Assembly: GCA_934045905.1 (NCBI GenBank)
Contig: OW203766.1
Location: forward strand, 16,672,309 to 16,736,308
Direction of reading: 5' to 3'
Source: Leuctra nigra
Taxonomy: Eukaryota > Arthropoda > Insecta > Plecoptera > Leuctridae
Length of the DNA stretch: 64,000 bases
Of this stretch, positions 42,781-52,459 are shown one piece after another. The position numbers and the translations under genes are program-made. Every line of letters starts with the position of its first letter. Position 1 is the first letter of the stretch. Under the pieces are notes generated by a model that was given only the letters and a program-made list of their open reading frames with translations, had not been told where the DNA came from and did no database searches.

Positions 42781-45515
42781 CAGGACACATCACGTGGTTA
42801 CTCTAGACCAATCACTGACAATGCTCAGAGGAGGATCCTGCAGGACACATCACGTGGTTACTCTCAACCAATCACTGACAATGCTCAGAGGAGGATCCTG
42901 CAGGACACATCACGTGGTTACTCTAGACCAATCACTGACAATGCTCAGAGGAGGCTCCTGCAGGACACATCACGTGGTTACTCTAGACCAATCACTGACA
43001 ATGCTCAGAGGAGGATCCTGCAGGACACATCACGTGGTTACTCTAGACCAATCACTGACAATGCTCAGAGGAGGATCCTGCAGGACACATCACGTGGTTA
43101 CTCTAGACCAATCACTGACAATGCTCAGAGGAGGATCCTGCAGGACACATCACGTGGTTACTCTAGACCAATCACTGACAATGCTCAGAGGAGGATCCTG
43201 CAGGACACATCACGTGGTTACTCTCAACCAATCACTGACAATGCTCAGAGGAGGATCCTGCAGGACACATCACGTGGTTACTCTCAACCAATCACTGACA
43301 ATGCTCAGAGGAGGATCCTGCAGGACACATCACGTGGTTACTCTAGACCAATCACTGACAATGCTCAGAGGAGGATCCTGAAGGACACATCACGTGGTTA
43401 CTCTCAACCAATCACTGACAATGCTCAGAGGAGGATCCTGCAGGACACATCACGTGGTTACTCTCAACCAATCACTGACAATGCTCAGAGGAGGATCCTG
43501 CAGGACACATCACGTGGTTACTCTCAACCAATCACTGACAATGCTCAGAGGAGGATCCTGCAGGACACATCACGTGGTTACTCTAGACCAATCACTGACA
43601 ATGCTCAGAGGAGGATCCTGCAGGACACATCACGTGGTTACTCTCAACCAATCACTGACAATGCTCAGAGGAGGATCCTGCAGGACACATCACGTGGTTA
43701 CTCTAGACCAATCACTGACAATGCTCAGAGGAGGATCCTGCAGGACACATCACGTGGTTACTCTAGACCAATCACTGACAATGCTCAGAGGAGGATCCTG
43801 CAGGACACATCACGTGGTTACTCTAGACCAATCACTGACAATGCTCAGAGGAGGATCCTGCAGGACACATCACGTGGTTACTCTAGACCAATCACTGACA
43901 ATGCTCAGAGGAGGATCCTGCAGGACACATCACGTGGTTACTCTAGACCAATCACTGACAATGCTCAGAGGAGGATCCTGCAGGACACATCACGTGGTTA
44001 CTCTCAACCAATCACTGACAATGCTCAGAGGAGGATCCTGCAGGACACATCACGTGGTTACTCTAGACCAATCACTGACAATGCTCAGAGGAGGCTCCTG
44101 CAGGACACATCACGTGGTTACTCTAGACCAATCACTGACAATGCTCAGAGGAGGATCCTGCAGGACACATCACGTGGTTACTCTAGACCAATCACTGACA
44201 ATGCTCAGAGGAGGCTCCTGCAGGACACATCACGTGGTTACTCTAGACCAATCACTGACAATGCTCAGAGGAGGATCCTGCAGGACACATCACGTGGTTA
44301 CTCTAGACCAATCACTGACAATGCTCAGAGGAGGATCCTGCAGGACACATCACGTGGTTACTCTAGACCAATCACTGACAATGCTCAGAGGAGGATCCTG
44401 CAGGACACATCACGTGGTTACTCTAGACCAATCACTGACAATGCTCAGAGGAGGATCCTGCAGGACACATCACGTGGTTACTCTAGACCAATCACTGACA
44501 ATGCTCAGAGGAGGATCCTGCAGGACACATCACGTGGTTACTCTAGACCAATCACTGACAATGCTCAGAGGAGGATCCTGCAGGACACATCACGTGGTTA
44601 CTCTAGACCAATCACTGACAATGCTCAGAGGAGGATCCTGCAGGACACATCACGTGGTTACTCTAGACCAATCACTGACAATGCTCAGAGGAGGATCCTG
44701 CAGGACACATCACGTGGTTACTCTAGACCAATCACTGACAATGCTCAGAGGAGGATCCTGCAGGACACATCACGTGGTTACTCTAGACCAATCACTGACA
44801 ATGCTCAGAGGAGGATCCTGCAGGACACATCACGTGGTTACTCTAGACCAATCACTGACAATGCTCAGAGGAGGATCCTGCAGGACACATCACGTGGTTA
44901 CTCTCAACCAATCACTGACAATGCTCAGAGGAGGATCCTGCAGGACACATCACGTGGTTACTCTAGACCAATCACTGACAATGCTCAGAGGAGGATCCTG
45001 CAGGACACATCACGTGGTTACTCTAGACCAATCACTGACAATGCTCAGAGGAGGATCCTGCAGGACACATCACGTGGTTACTCTCAACCAATCACTGACA
45101 ATGCTCAGAGGAGGATCCTGCAGGACACATCACGTGGTTACTCTCAACCAATCACTGACAATGCTCAGAGGAGGATCCTGCAGGACACATCACGTGGTTA
45201 CTCTCAACCAATCACTGACAATGCTCAGAGGAGGATCCTGCAGGACACATCACGTGGTTACTCTAGACCAATCACTGACAATGCTCAGAGGAGGATCCTG
45301 CAGGACACATCACGTGGTTACTCTAGACCAATCACTGACAATGCTCAGAGGAGGATCCTGCAGGACACATCACGTGGTTACTCTCAACCAATCACTGACA
45401 ATGCTCAGAGGAGGATCCTGCAGGACACATCACGTGGTTACTCTAGACCAATCACTGACAATGCTCAGAGGAGGATCCTGCAGGACACATCACGTGGTTA
45501 CTCTCAACCAATCAC

Positions 45516-46029
45516 AGCAGGCGCATGAGCCGATTCGATATCTGTCATGGTGGACCGAAGCTTTCAGAGCTTTCGGATGCTTTTAGAGTCAGGCATAACA
45601 TATCTTATTTTGCGGATTTCAACACATGAAATAAAATATCGAAAAAAATTCACAAAAATATTGTAATTTCTAAAACATATTTAATTTCATTCTCAATACT
45701 GTAGCATTCTACTGTTATTTCTTAAATTGTATATCCACCTTTTTGGCCCATGATTTCTTAGTTTTCGAATTTTAAGAATTTTTTATTTAAATTGGTATCA
45801 AAATTAGTTTGCAAAGGTTAGAGATTTTTGGACTTGTGTTCACCTTTTGGAAAAATAATTTATTGGCTTTATTGTTCCCAAGACGTGGCGTCATGAATTT
45901 AGAGTAAAATTGGTGGAGAAAATAAATGAATCTTTGGAGACTGGAGAGTTTTCGAAAACTCATCTGAGACAGATTTAAAATAATTATCACGTTGTATTTG
46001 CATCTAGTTCCATGAAAGACGACACTCAC
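45516..46029. other. Array flank; presumed start of IR-like gene intron 4
   Basis: The first 75 bp after the satellite are relatively GC-rich and unrelated to the unit; after that the DNA is AT-rich. On the minus strand the reading frame of the last receptor exon stays open down to 45787, about 80 codons past a good GTGAGT donor. The translation is low-complexity and unlike receptor sequence, so it is read as intron. No further receptor exon is recognisable here. Confidence 0.5.
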
Positions 46030-48971
46030 ATGCACGTTGGTAGCTCTTAAAACGAGTCCATGCAGTGATGGACGTCGCATGTAGAAGCCGAGTTGTGGTC
46101 CCTGGAGGCCGCCCTGGAGACTCCAGACACCGAACTGATAGCTCTGGAGAGCCAGGTGGCTGGCGACTCGATACACCTGGAGGAAGGTCAAAATATATCA
46201 ACTCTGACATTATACAACATACGGATTGCAATCGTACTCCAATGTTGAAGTTCTTAGTTCTTACCTCTGTAAGTTGAATGGATTTATTCCCGCTGGAGCG
46301 AGCCACCAGGAACTCGCAGTCAAACGGGATGTTGACGTCATTGAACAACGCTTCCAGACTTCCAGGTTGCTCCAGGAATATCAGCCAGGTTGCTCCTGTG
46401 AGACGCGTCGTCCTGGATAACTGGAGATTTCACAAATAAATTGAGAAAGTAACTTTTTCTTCCAGAAGTACTGGCTATTTATTGTGTTTCATACAGGCTA
46501 TTGTAGGGTCGTGGAAAAATGTGTCGTTCATCCCTACGCTTATACCATCCCGCCATACAACGGAGCGCTGGTATACCACTGTACGATCTCCGTTGTATGG
46601 CGGGAGGGTATAAGCGTAGGGATGATCGAGATATTATTCCAAAGCTGTACGTCCCCAAAGTGACAACATTAGTACATAATGTTCATTTTTTGTGAAAACA
46701 GTGTTTTATATTTGGTTGTAATGTGATTCTGAATACGTTTTGTGCTGAAATTACTTTTTGAGCGAGCGTAGCGAGCGTCACCACGGTACTCTTATGGCAC
46801 TTTCTCTGTGTGTTTTTTTGTTTTTTTGTCCGCACAGCCCAGGTTAAACCGCACATTCAATCGATCAGAAACTTTGCATACATGCTAACGTAATCTATGC
46901 GGTCCCTGGGATCGTTTTTGAACGGGCTCCTGTGATTGGTTCAAGTTTAAAAAAATTATCTTTCGATTGGTTGCTCTGATCAATTTGAAATTTAGCAAAA
47001 ACATTGCAACCAACATTATACCCAATCATACAAAGTTTCAGCCATATCCTCCCATTGGTTAAAATTTAAAACTATTTTTCATGTGATTTTTGAAATTTAA
47101 ACTAGAACCGATTGACCGACCAACTTAAAACTTCACATGGTCATTGGTACCAACATTTAAGGTATTTTTGCCAATTTTCAGTCTAATCTGTCGTTATTTT
47201 CAAAAGTTTTTGTCATTTTAGGGACATTTTATTCCATAATCTTAAAATATTTGTAAAATGTATACTTCATTTTTCAACCCCTGCCTTCTTTAAGCTTCTG
47301 CTCCAAGGCCTGTAGAGCAGCCAAGTGGTCCACAATTTACAGTAAAACTAGCGCATATCAAAACGGATGCAGTACTAATTATCTTTGGCAGTACGAAGGC
47401 CAAATCCTCCAATTGGTTTTAAGTTTAAATAATATCTTCTGATTGGTCGACAATCAAAATGTTCCGATTAAGTTCAAATTTTGCATGGTGATCAAGACCA
47501 ACATTATCTAAAATTTTACACATGTTAAGCCCAATCAATCAAGTATTAAGTGTAATTTTACGAGTTTAGTATGGGTTGTCAAAAGCTGGAAAAAGTATGA
47601 CGTAGGAAAGTCACGACACAACACAATGGATCTGATATTCATCCAGAGTATTTATATGGAGATTGGAAAGTTGCAGAGAAAATTGTCTTGTGCCGTGTCG
47701 TTTATCGTGATTGGGGATGTTGCATGTTCTGTGCTCGCTCATCAACGCGTTACACTGAGCGTTTTCCTAGTAGTAAAATAATGCACATGTATTTATATAC
47801 CAAACATTTTAAGATCGTAACGAATAACGCAACTTTTGCTGCACAGGTTTATGAAATCTTTACTTCTGGGGCCAGATTCACAAAAAGTATTATCTCCTAA
47901 TACGTACTATCTTTGGTATTATCTTTCATTTAACATTGTGTTTTTGGTATTAAATCAAAAGATAAGACGTATTAGCAGATATTATCTTTCGTGAATCCAG
48001 CCCCTGAGTTCTAACTCTCTGTCAAACAAGTTGTCAAAGATAAACTACCTCTCTCAGACTCTTGAAGAAGTTTGGCGACGCGTGTGGAAAGACGATCAGT
48101 CCTCGGTTACAGACGTGGATGACGTCATGCAGCGTTGCGACGTCCAACATGGCTGCCGCGACGTTGATCGTCGACAATTCCCTGCTCAACTGCTCAGCAA
48201 GGTGCTGGTCGGAGATGTCTGAGAACAAGACTCGAAACAAATGACAAAGCATTTGTATCGCGATTTCGAGTTCAAACGATTAGATTTCATGTATGACGTA
48301 TTCATCTTTGTTTACTCATTACTGTTGTGTTGTTGTTAGTAAAACTTTGTGGGAAATTCCGGCTGTAAGGTCTTTCGCAAAGGTGACACAAAATGCATCT
48401 GGTTCATTCTATATCAAATTTAATGTAGGTACAAACGTCAGAAAAAAAATCTTTGAAGTTCATTTTATTCTTACATTTTAAATTTTGAAAAAACATGAAT
48501 TCAAATTATGCTTTGGCAGTTTACTTAGAAAGTAGCTACCTACAATATTCGTTATGCTTACGAAGAATTTTTTAATTTTTCAAATGAAAATTTACCTAGA
48601 TCCTGGTTGTTCCATTGAAAATTAGCCTTGTCACTTTCCAAAAATGAAATATATATATTTCTTAAATTGAATTAACGAATCATTTAAATTTTTACAGTAG
48701 GTAGTCACCATTTTAATAAATTAAATTAAAATGGAAAAAATTATGGAAAAAATTAAAATCATCACAGAAAGGACACAGTTTTTTCCTCGGAGTATTAATT
48801 TGTTGATAAGAACTTACCGGTTGAGGTGAGAAACACACAATCAGACCGGAAATGATGTCGTATCGCTAGTAGCAAACCGGAAGTATCTAGCTGCATGAAG
48901 CTGGCTTCTGGCTGCGACAAGAGCGTTGACACAACCATAAGCGCAAGCATAAGACTGTACTGCTTTACCAT
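46030..48971 (-). CDS. Ionotropic receptor, IR75-like, N-terminal part (3' truncated)
   Basis: Four minus-strand exons join with matching phase: 48971-48818, 48218-48049, 46420-46265 and 46176-46030, giving 209 residues. Donors are GTAAGT, GTAGTT, GTAAGA and GTGAGT; all acceptors end in AG. Start: the ATG at 48971 opens a signal peptide (MVKQYSLMLALMVVSTLLSQ), expected for a secretory-pathway receptor; further in-frame ATGs lie upstream. Residues 118-125 (TGATWLIF), 137-148 (DVNIPFDCEFLV) and 190-208 (FYMRRPSLHGLVLRATNV) fit the region before the S1 lobe in the insect IR75 group, which in known members are antennal, ligand-gated cation channels for acids or amines. That match is from memory of the family; another divergent IR is possible. 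The S1/S2 lobes, three membrane spans and pore are missing. The next exon would have to lie beyond 45515, where the satellite takes over. Introns are 599, 1628 and 88 bp; the second holds two MITE-like elements. Confidence 0.7.
46525..46628. mobile_element. Foldback MITE or long hairpin
   Basis: Arms 46529-46565 and 46588-46624 are inverted copies of 37 bp with one mismatch noticed. They enclose a 22-nt loop, and a few more paired bases extend each side (CGTTCAT / ATGATCG). The motif CATCCCTACGCTTATACC opens each arm. It sits in the second intron of the receptor-like gene. It could also fold as a precursor-like RNA hairpin; nothing shows that it is transcribed. Confidence 0.75.
46760..46777 (+). 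repeat. GAGCGAGCGTAGCGAGCG motif
   Basis: A short GC-rich tract of overlapping GAGC/GCGAGC words stands out from the AT-rich intron. Such words recur in arthropod repeats, but no element boundaries are visible here. Confidence 0.4.
46920..47560. repeat. Diverged intronic repeat with recurring ATTGGTT...AATTT
   Basis: The words GATTGGTT, CCATTGGTTAAAATTTAAA (about 47052) and CCAATTGGTTTTAAGTTTAAA (about 47409) recur with similar downstream AT-rich text (CCAACATTAT). This suggests old, diverged copies of one dispersed element. No open frame or clear termini were found. Confidence 0.35.
47869..48003. mobile_element. MITE with about 38-bp inverted ends, CTG duplication
   Basis: The left end GGGCCAGATTCACAAAAA and the complement of the right end, GGGCTGGATTCACGAAAG, are alike and stay alike into TATTATCTCCTAATACG / ATAATATCTGCTAATACG. 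CTG flanks both sides (47866-47868 and 48004-48006). A 3-bp target duplication and GGG/CCC ends fit a PIF/Harbinger-type non-autonomous element. It is 135 bp and lies in the second receptor intron, 46 bp from exon 2. Confidence 0.75.
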
Positions 48972-50111
48972 AGAAACTTGACACAAGTATACCGACATTT
49001 TGTCGATCAACCACACAATCACAAACACGAGAAATGCGTAATAGCTGGTTTGACATACAACCGTTTAAAACCAACTAAGTATTAAAGAAGTGACAAGAGA
49101 GAATGGAAATTGATTGCTGTCTAAATTTTTCATAGCTTTAGCATCTACATCATTATTTGATCCAAGAATAATAATTTTGATAGCAAAGTAAATATTTAGA
49201 AAACACACGTATAGATCCTAAAGAGTATCCTTAAAGAGTTGTCATTATCGTTAATGACCTGTGAGACACTATTTTATAGTTCAGATTATTGACACAATTT
49301 TAGTTGGTCACGTCCCCGAAAAACAACCCAGTTAAATATTCAATAAGTAATTATTAATAGACTGTAATTAGAATCGAACACGGATGAAATGACAGAGGAA
49401 CATCCCGATGTCGTGTATATAAACGAATAGGACATTATTGATCGGCGCCACTCACAAACGGGCGATAGATTTATTGGTATTGTCACATAGAATGAATATG
49501 ATTCAGTAAACGTGACATATATGAGATAAGTGCAATAATTTTCACGCTAAAAAACTGTTTGTGCGGTGGTTAAATGTCAATCATATATTGACATGAAGAC
49601 GTAGTACACGGGAATAACGATTCAAGTCACAGTATAGAGATTATGTAAATCATTGAATATGTAATATTGAATGGAAAATAATTTTGTCCCTTTAAAATGA
49701 GTCTTCAATTTCTTAATTTGTACGCATTAGTATTGGTAGGTATGTATAATTAATACATTTTTGCTTTTTATACTCTGTTGTCAAAAAAGCTGATAAATAG
49801 GACTTATATCGTTGATCCCCTGTATCGTTAAATTGCTTTAGAAATGTGTATGTCTGAAGATTTTATATATAATCTTTGTATAAATATTTGAACCGCATTG
49901 ATTTTCTGTTAAAAGGGTCGGCAAAACACGTGCTATTCACGATGTCGATGATATCTCTCTTTTCTAGTGAAAAACATTAACCTATCATTATCAAGTCCGA
50001 CCCTCTTCCCGTCATCCAATTGACCTCCAGTCTCCCCCTTCCCCCTCGGTGTGTCCGACCCTCCTGCCGTCGCCCTCGGCAAGTGCGACCCTCTCGACGA
50101 CGACCTGAAGC
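48972..50111. other. Intergenic, AT-rich, no gene seen
   Basis: This is upstream of the receptor-like start. No convincing exon, TATA-Inr pair or repeat boundary is visible in 48972-49900. From about 49990 it becomes GC-rich; GTCCGACCCTC recurs at about 49997 and 50054, with a related GTGCGACCCTC near 50082, leading into the minisatellite. Confidence 0.5.
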
Positions 50112-51130
50112 AGGTTGGCGATGACATTAACCTCTCAACTCCAAGGATGACACCCGCCAGGACCACGTCGACGAACATCAGCGTGAGGAGAGGGCGATGT
50201 CCAGGAGGTTGATGTTGTTCACGACTTGCTCAGTTGTTGGAGGCGATGATGTGAACCTCTCGACTGCGAGGATGACGACCGCCAGGACCTCGTCGACGAA
50301 CATCAGCGCGAGGAGAGGGCGATGTCCAGGAGGTTGATGTTGTCCACGACTTGCTGTGTTGTTGGAGGCGATGACGTGAACCTCTCGACTGCGAGGATGA
50401 CGACCGCCAGGACCTCGTCGACGAACATCAGCGCGAGGAGAGGGCGATGTCCATGAGGTTCATGTTGTCCACGACTTGCTGTGTTGTTGGAGGCGATGAC
50501 GTGAACCTCTCAACTCCAAGGATGACGACCGCCAGGACGGACCACGTCGACGAACAGCAGCGCGAGGAGAGGGCGATGTCCAGGAGGTTGAGGTGTCCAC
50601 GACTTGCTGTGTTGTTGGAGGCGATGACGTGAACCTCTCGACTGCGATGAAGACGACCGCCAGGACCACGTCGACGAACAGCAGCGCGAGGGGGGGGGGG
50701 GCGATGTGCAGGAGGTTGATGGTATCCACGACTTGCTGTGTTGTTGGAGGCGATGACGTGAACCTCTCGACTGCGAGGATGACGACCGCCAGGACCACGT
50801 CGACGAACAGCAGCGCGAGGGGGGGGGGCGATGTACAGGAGGTTGATGGTATCCACGACTTGCTGTGTTGTTGGAGGCGATGACGTGAACCTCTCGACTG
50901 CGAGGATGACGACCTTCAGGACCACGTCGACGAACAGCAGCGCGAGGGGGGGGGGGGGGGCGATGTACAGGAGGTTGATGGTATCCACGACTTGCTGTGT
51001 TGTTGGAGGCGATGACGTGAACCTCTCGACTGCGAGGATGACGACCGCCAGGACCTCGTCGACGAACAGCAGCGCGAGGGGTGGGGGGGGGGCGGGCGAT
51101 GTCCAGGAGGTTGATGGTATCCACGACTTG
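50112..51130. repeat. GC-rich minisatellite, about 8 units of 125-132 bp
   Basis: The landmark GTTGTTGG recurs at 50233, 50358, 50483, 50611, 50740, 50867 and 50999, so spacings are 125, 125, 128, 129, 127 and 132 bp. Units contain GTGAACCTCTCGACTGCGAG and TCGTCGACGAAC. The last four copies replace GAGGAGAGGGCG with poly-G tracts of 12 (50690-50701), 10 (50819-50828) and 15 (50946-50960) bases, plus an interrupted run at 51078-51092. Spacing is not a multiple of three and the open frames shift between units, so the overlapping ORFs on both strands are not genes. Confidence 0.9.
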
Positions 51131-51480
51131 TCTACGAACGACTACCTAATATCGCAGGTAATATTTCAATTGTAATACATATCAAGCAAGTGATTTCATG
51201 TTAAATAATATTAACAAATGTTGAGGGCAAACAGTAAATCAGTAGACATATTTTTATAATACGAGTAGTCACTATCAGAAAAGTTAGTTGGCCCCTACTT
51301 CCCATTCCACACCTGCCTCAAACTACCCTCGCCATAGTAACCAATCCACGGAAATCTTCGGATCGGCTCGGACTTTATTCCGATTCGACTGCTTAGTGCT
51401 CAGAAGGAAAGAGCGAACTTGATCGAAACGTTCGTGGTTAAAACGAACGTTTGACTTTCACGTTCTTTGTATACAAAAAA
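51131..51480. other. Intergenic, nothing recognised
   Basis: AT-rich sequence with one moderately GC-rich patch (51290-51440). No gene, splice-flanked open stretch or complete element was found. Confidence 0.4.
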
Positions 51481-51562
51481 GAACGCGTTCGCTCAAAAGT
51501 TCGCAAAAAAGTAACGCGTTCCTAGGAACGCGTTCTTTTTATAAGTTTCCTCCCCAACACTG
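51481..51562. mobile_element. Possible hAT-type terminal fragment with palindromes
   Basis: Read on the minus strand from 51562, the end is CAGTGTTGGGGAGGAAACTT, which resembles hAT ends starting CAGTGTTGGG. It is followed by a perfect 22-bp palindrome at 51513-51534 (half-site AACGCGTTCCT) and another GAACGCGTTC at 51482-51491. The matching opposite end was not found, so it is either truncated or a misreading. Confidence 0.4.
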
Positions 51563-52340
51563 GTCAGAACATGGTTCAGATTAGTAATACAATTAATATA
51601 ATCAACAATAGGCGACTGAATGGACGTCATTTTAATCACTATTATTCCTGTTTAGTCATTATAATGTGCACTATTTGCTGTTCTGAAGTACTCTAAGCGT
51701 GTCAAGATAATTTGGTATAACTACTCAACTGTTCATGCAATTGTACGTTTAATTGTAATTGTGTAATTGGGTATGTGATTGTATATTGTGTGTTTGATTC
51801 AATTATATATGTTTCAGATATAGGTAGTCGGGGTTACAAAATAATACCTATCTACCCAATATCATATATATCTATCTATAATACCTACCTAAGTTACGTG
51901 CCTGTGTACGTATAATTATGCTTTATATTTAGTTAGTGAAAGATCTGGGCATGACTAGAGTACCAATCCAAAACCAAATTATATTTTTATTGTCATATCA
52001 AATTTATTATGTTTACTGTTTAGAACTATCAAGATCACAGATGGTATCTCTTAGTACCTACTTAGACTGCAGTAAATTATCATCATGTTTAACTTTTAGA
52101 TGCAAGTTAACAAATAATATTATAATATATCATTAAAGTCTGTATTGCAACCACCGGAAATGTAAACTTATAGGTTCTGCCATTGATTGTATTACCAAAG
52201 TTACATGTAATTCTTAAGTTGTAAATAAATCACTATTCTATTCTATTCTATTCTATTCTATTCTAAGAATAAATTACATAATGTTCTGTCTGTCAAGTCT
52301 ACTTCGTTTGCATTGCAATTAATTGATAACAACCGCTAGG
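51563..52340. other. Intergenic AT-rich stretch ending in a possible LINE tail
   Basis: No gene is recognised. AATAAA at 52224-52229 lies 6 bp before a (TTCTA)n run, an arrangement seen at 3' ends of non-LTR retrotransposons. No reverse transcriptase is readable upstream. Confidence 0.35.
52236..52265 (+). repeat. (TTCTA)6 microsatellite
   Basis: Six perfect TTCTA copies, with AATAAA just upstream. It is possibly the simple-repeat tail of a degraded retroelement. Confidence 0.9.
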
Positions 52341-52459
52341 TATAAAAGAGCGGTAGAATGCAGAATGCATGTTGTCTGGAGGAAGGCGAGATGTCCCTGA
52401 AATATGTCTTGGTTTTTAGTTTGGCTGTTCGCGTCTACATCAAAACCTTCGAACAATGA
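52341..52459 (+). other. TATA-like box and 22-codon ORF with signal-like start
   Basis: TATAAAAG at 52341-52348 is followed by an ATG at 52391 that opens MSLKYVLVFSLAVR and stops at 52459. The hydrophobic run resembles the start of a signal peptide, so this could be the first exon of a small secreted-protein gene. No clear donor or second exon can be tied to it, and chance is a real alternative. Confidence 0.2.

Larger units (their letters stand above)
1..45515. repeat. 60-bp tandem satellite array, about 754 full units
   Basis: A single 60-bp unit repeats head to tail without spacers from the left edge to 45515. The A-type unit is 30/60 G+C, well above the AT-rich flank. Two main unit types intermix: A has CTCTAGACC and B has CTCTCAACC at bases 15-23, two linked substitutions. 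Recurrent rarer variants include GTGATT for GTGGTT, GGCTCC for GGATCC, GATTCAT for GACACAT and GACTAATC for GACCAATC. Each unit carries CACGTG (E-box), CCAAT, BamHI (GGATCC) and PstI (CTGCAG) sites, and A units also an XbaI site (TCTAGA). Unit length is exactly 60 everywhere except one 59-bp unit and the N gap. Unit starts are at 1+60k up to 5881, 5940+60k up to 14160, and 14408+60k up to 45488. The last unit is cut after 28 bp. The unit is not TTAGG telomere repeat, and I see no resemblance to a known satellite family. A protein-coding reading is not supported (see findings). Confidence 0.98.

Noticed and set aside
1..45515. CRISPR-like array
   Set aside because: Units are contiguous with no unique spacers, and the context is eukaryotic.
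7..45586. Dozens of long plus-strand ORFs of 76-1516 residues made of a 20-residue repeat
   Set aside because: They come from a 60-bp unit lacking a stop in that frame. They are cut by a recurrent TAA variant and a frameshift, a second frame is equally open, and no promoter or terminator pattern accompanies them.
47688..47900. 70-codon plus-strand ORF
   Set aside because: It runs into the left end of a MITE, has no recognisable domain and lies in a receptor intron on the opposite strand.
48031..48244. Two plus-strand ORFs of about 60 residues
   Set aside because: They are antisense shadows of the receptor exon at 48049-48218, whose minus-strand frame splices in phase with its neighbours.
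50428..51175. Overlapping ORFs on both strands in the GC-rich minisatellite, with a hydrophobic repeat such as FVDVVLAVVILAVERF
   Set aside because: Unit spacing (125-132 bp) is not a multiple of three and the frames switch between copies, so openness is a by-product of GC-rich repeats.
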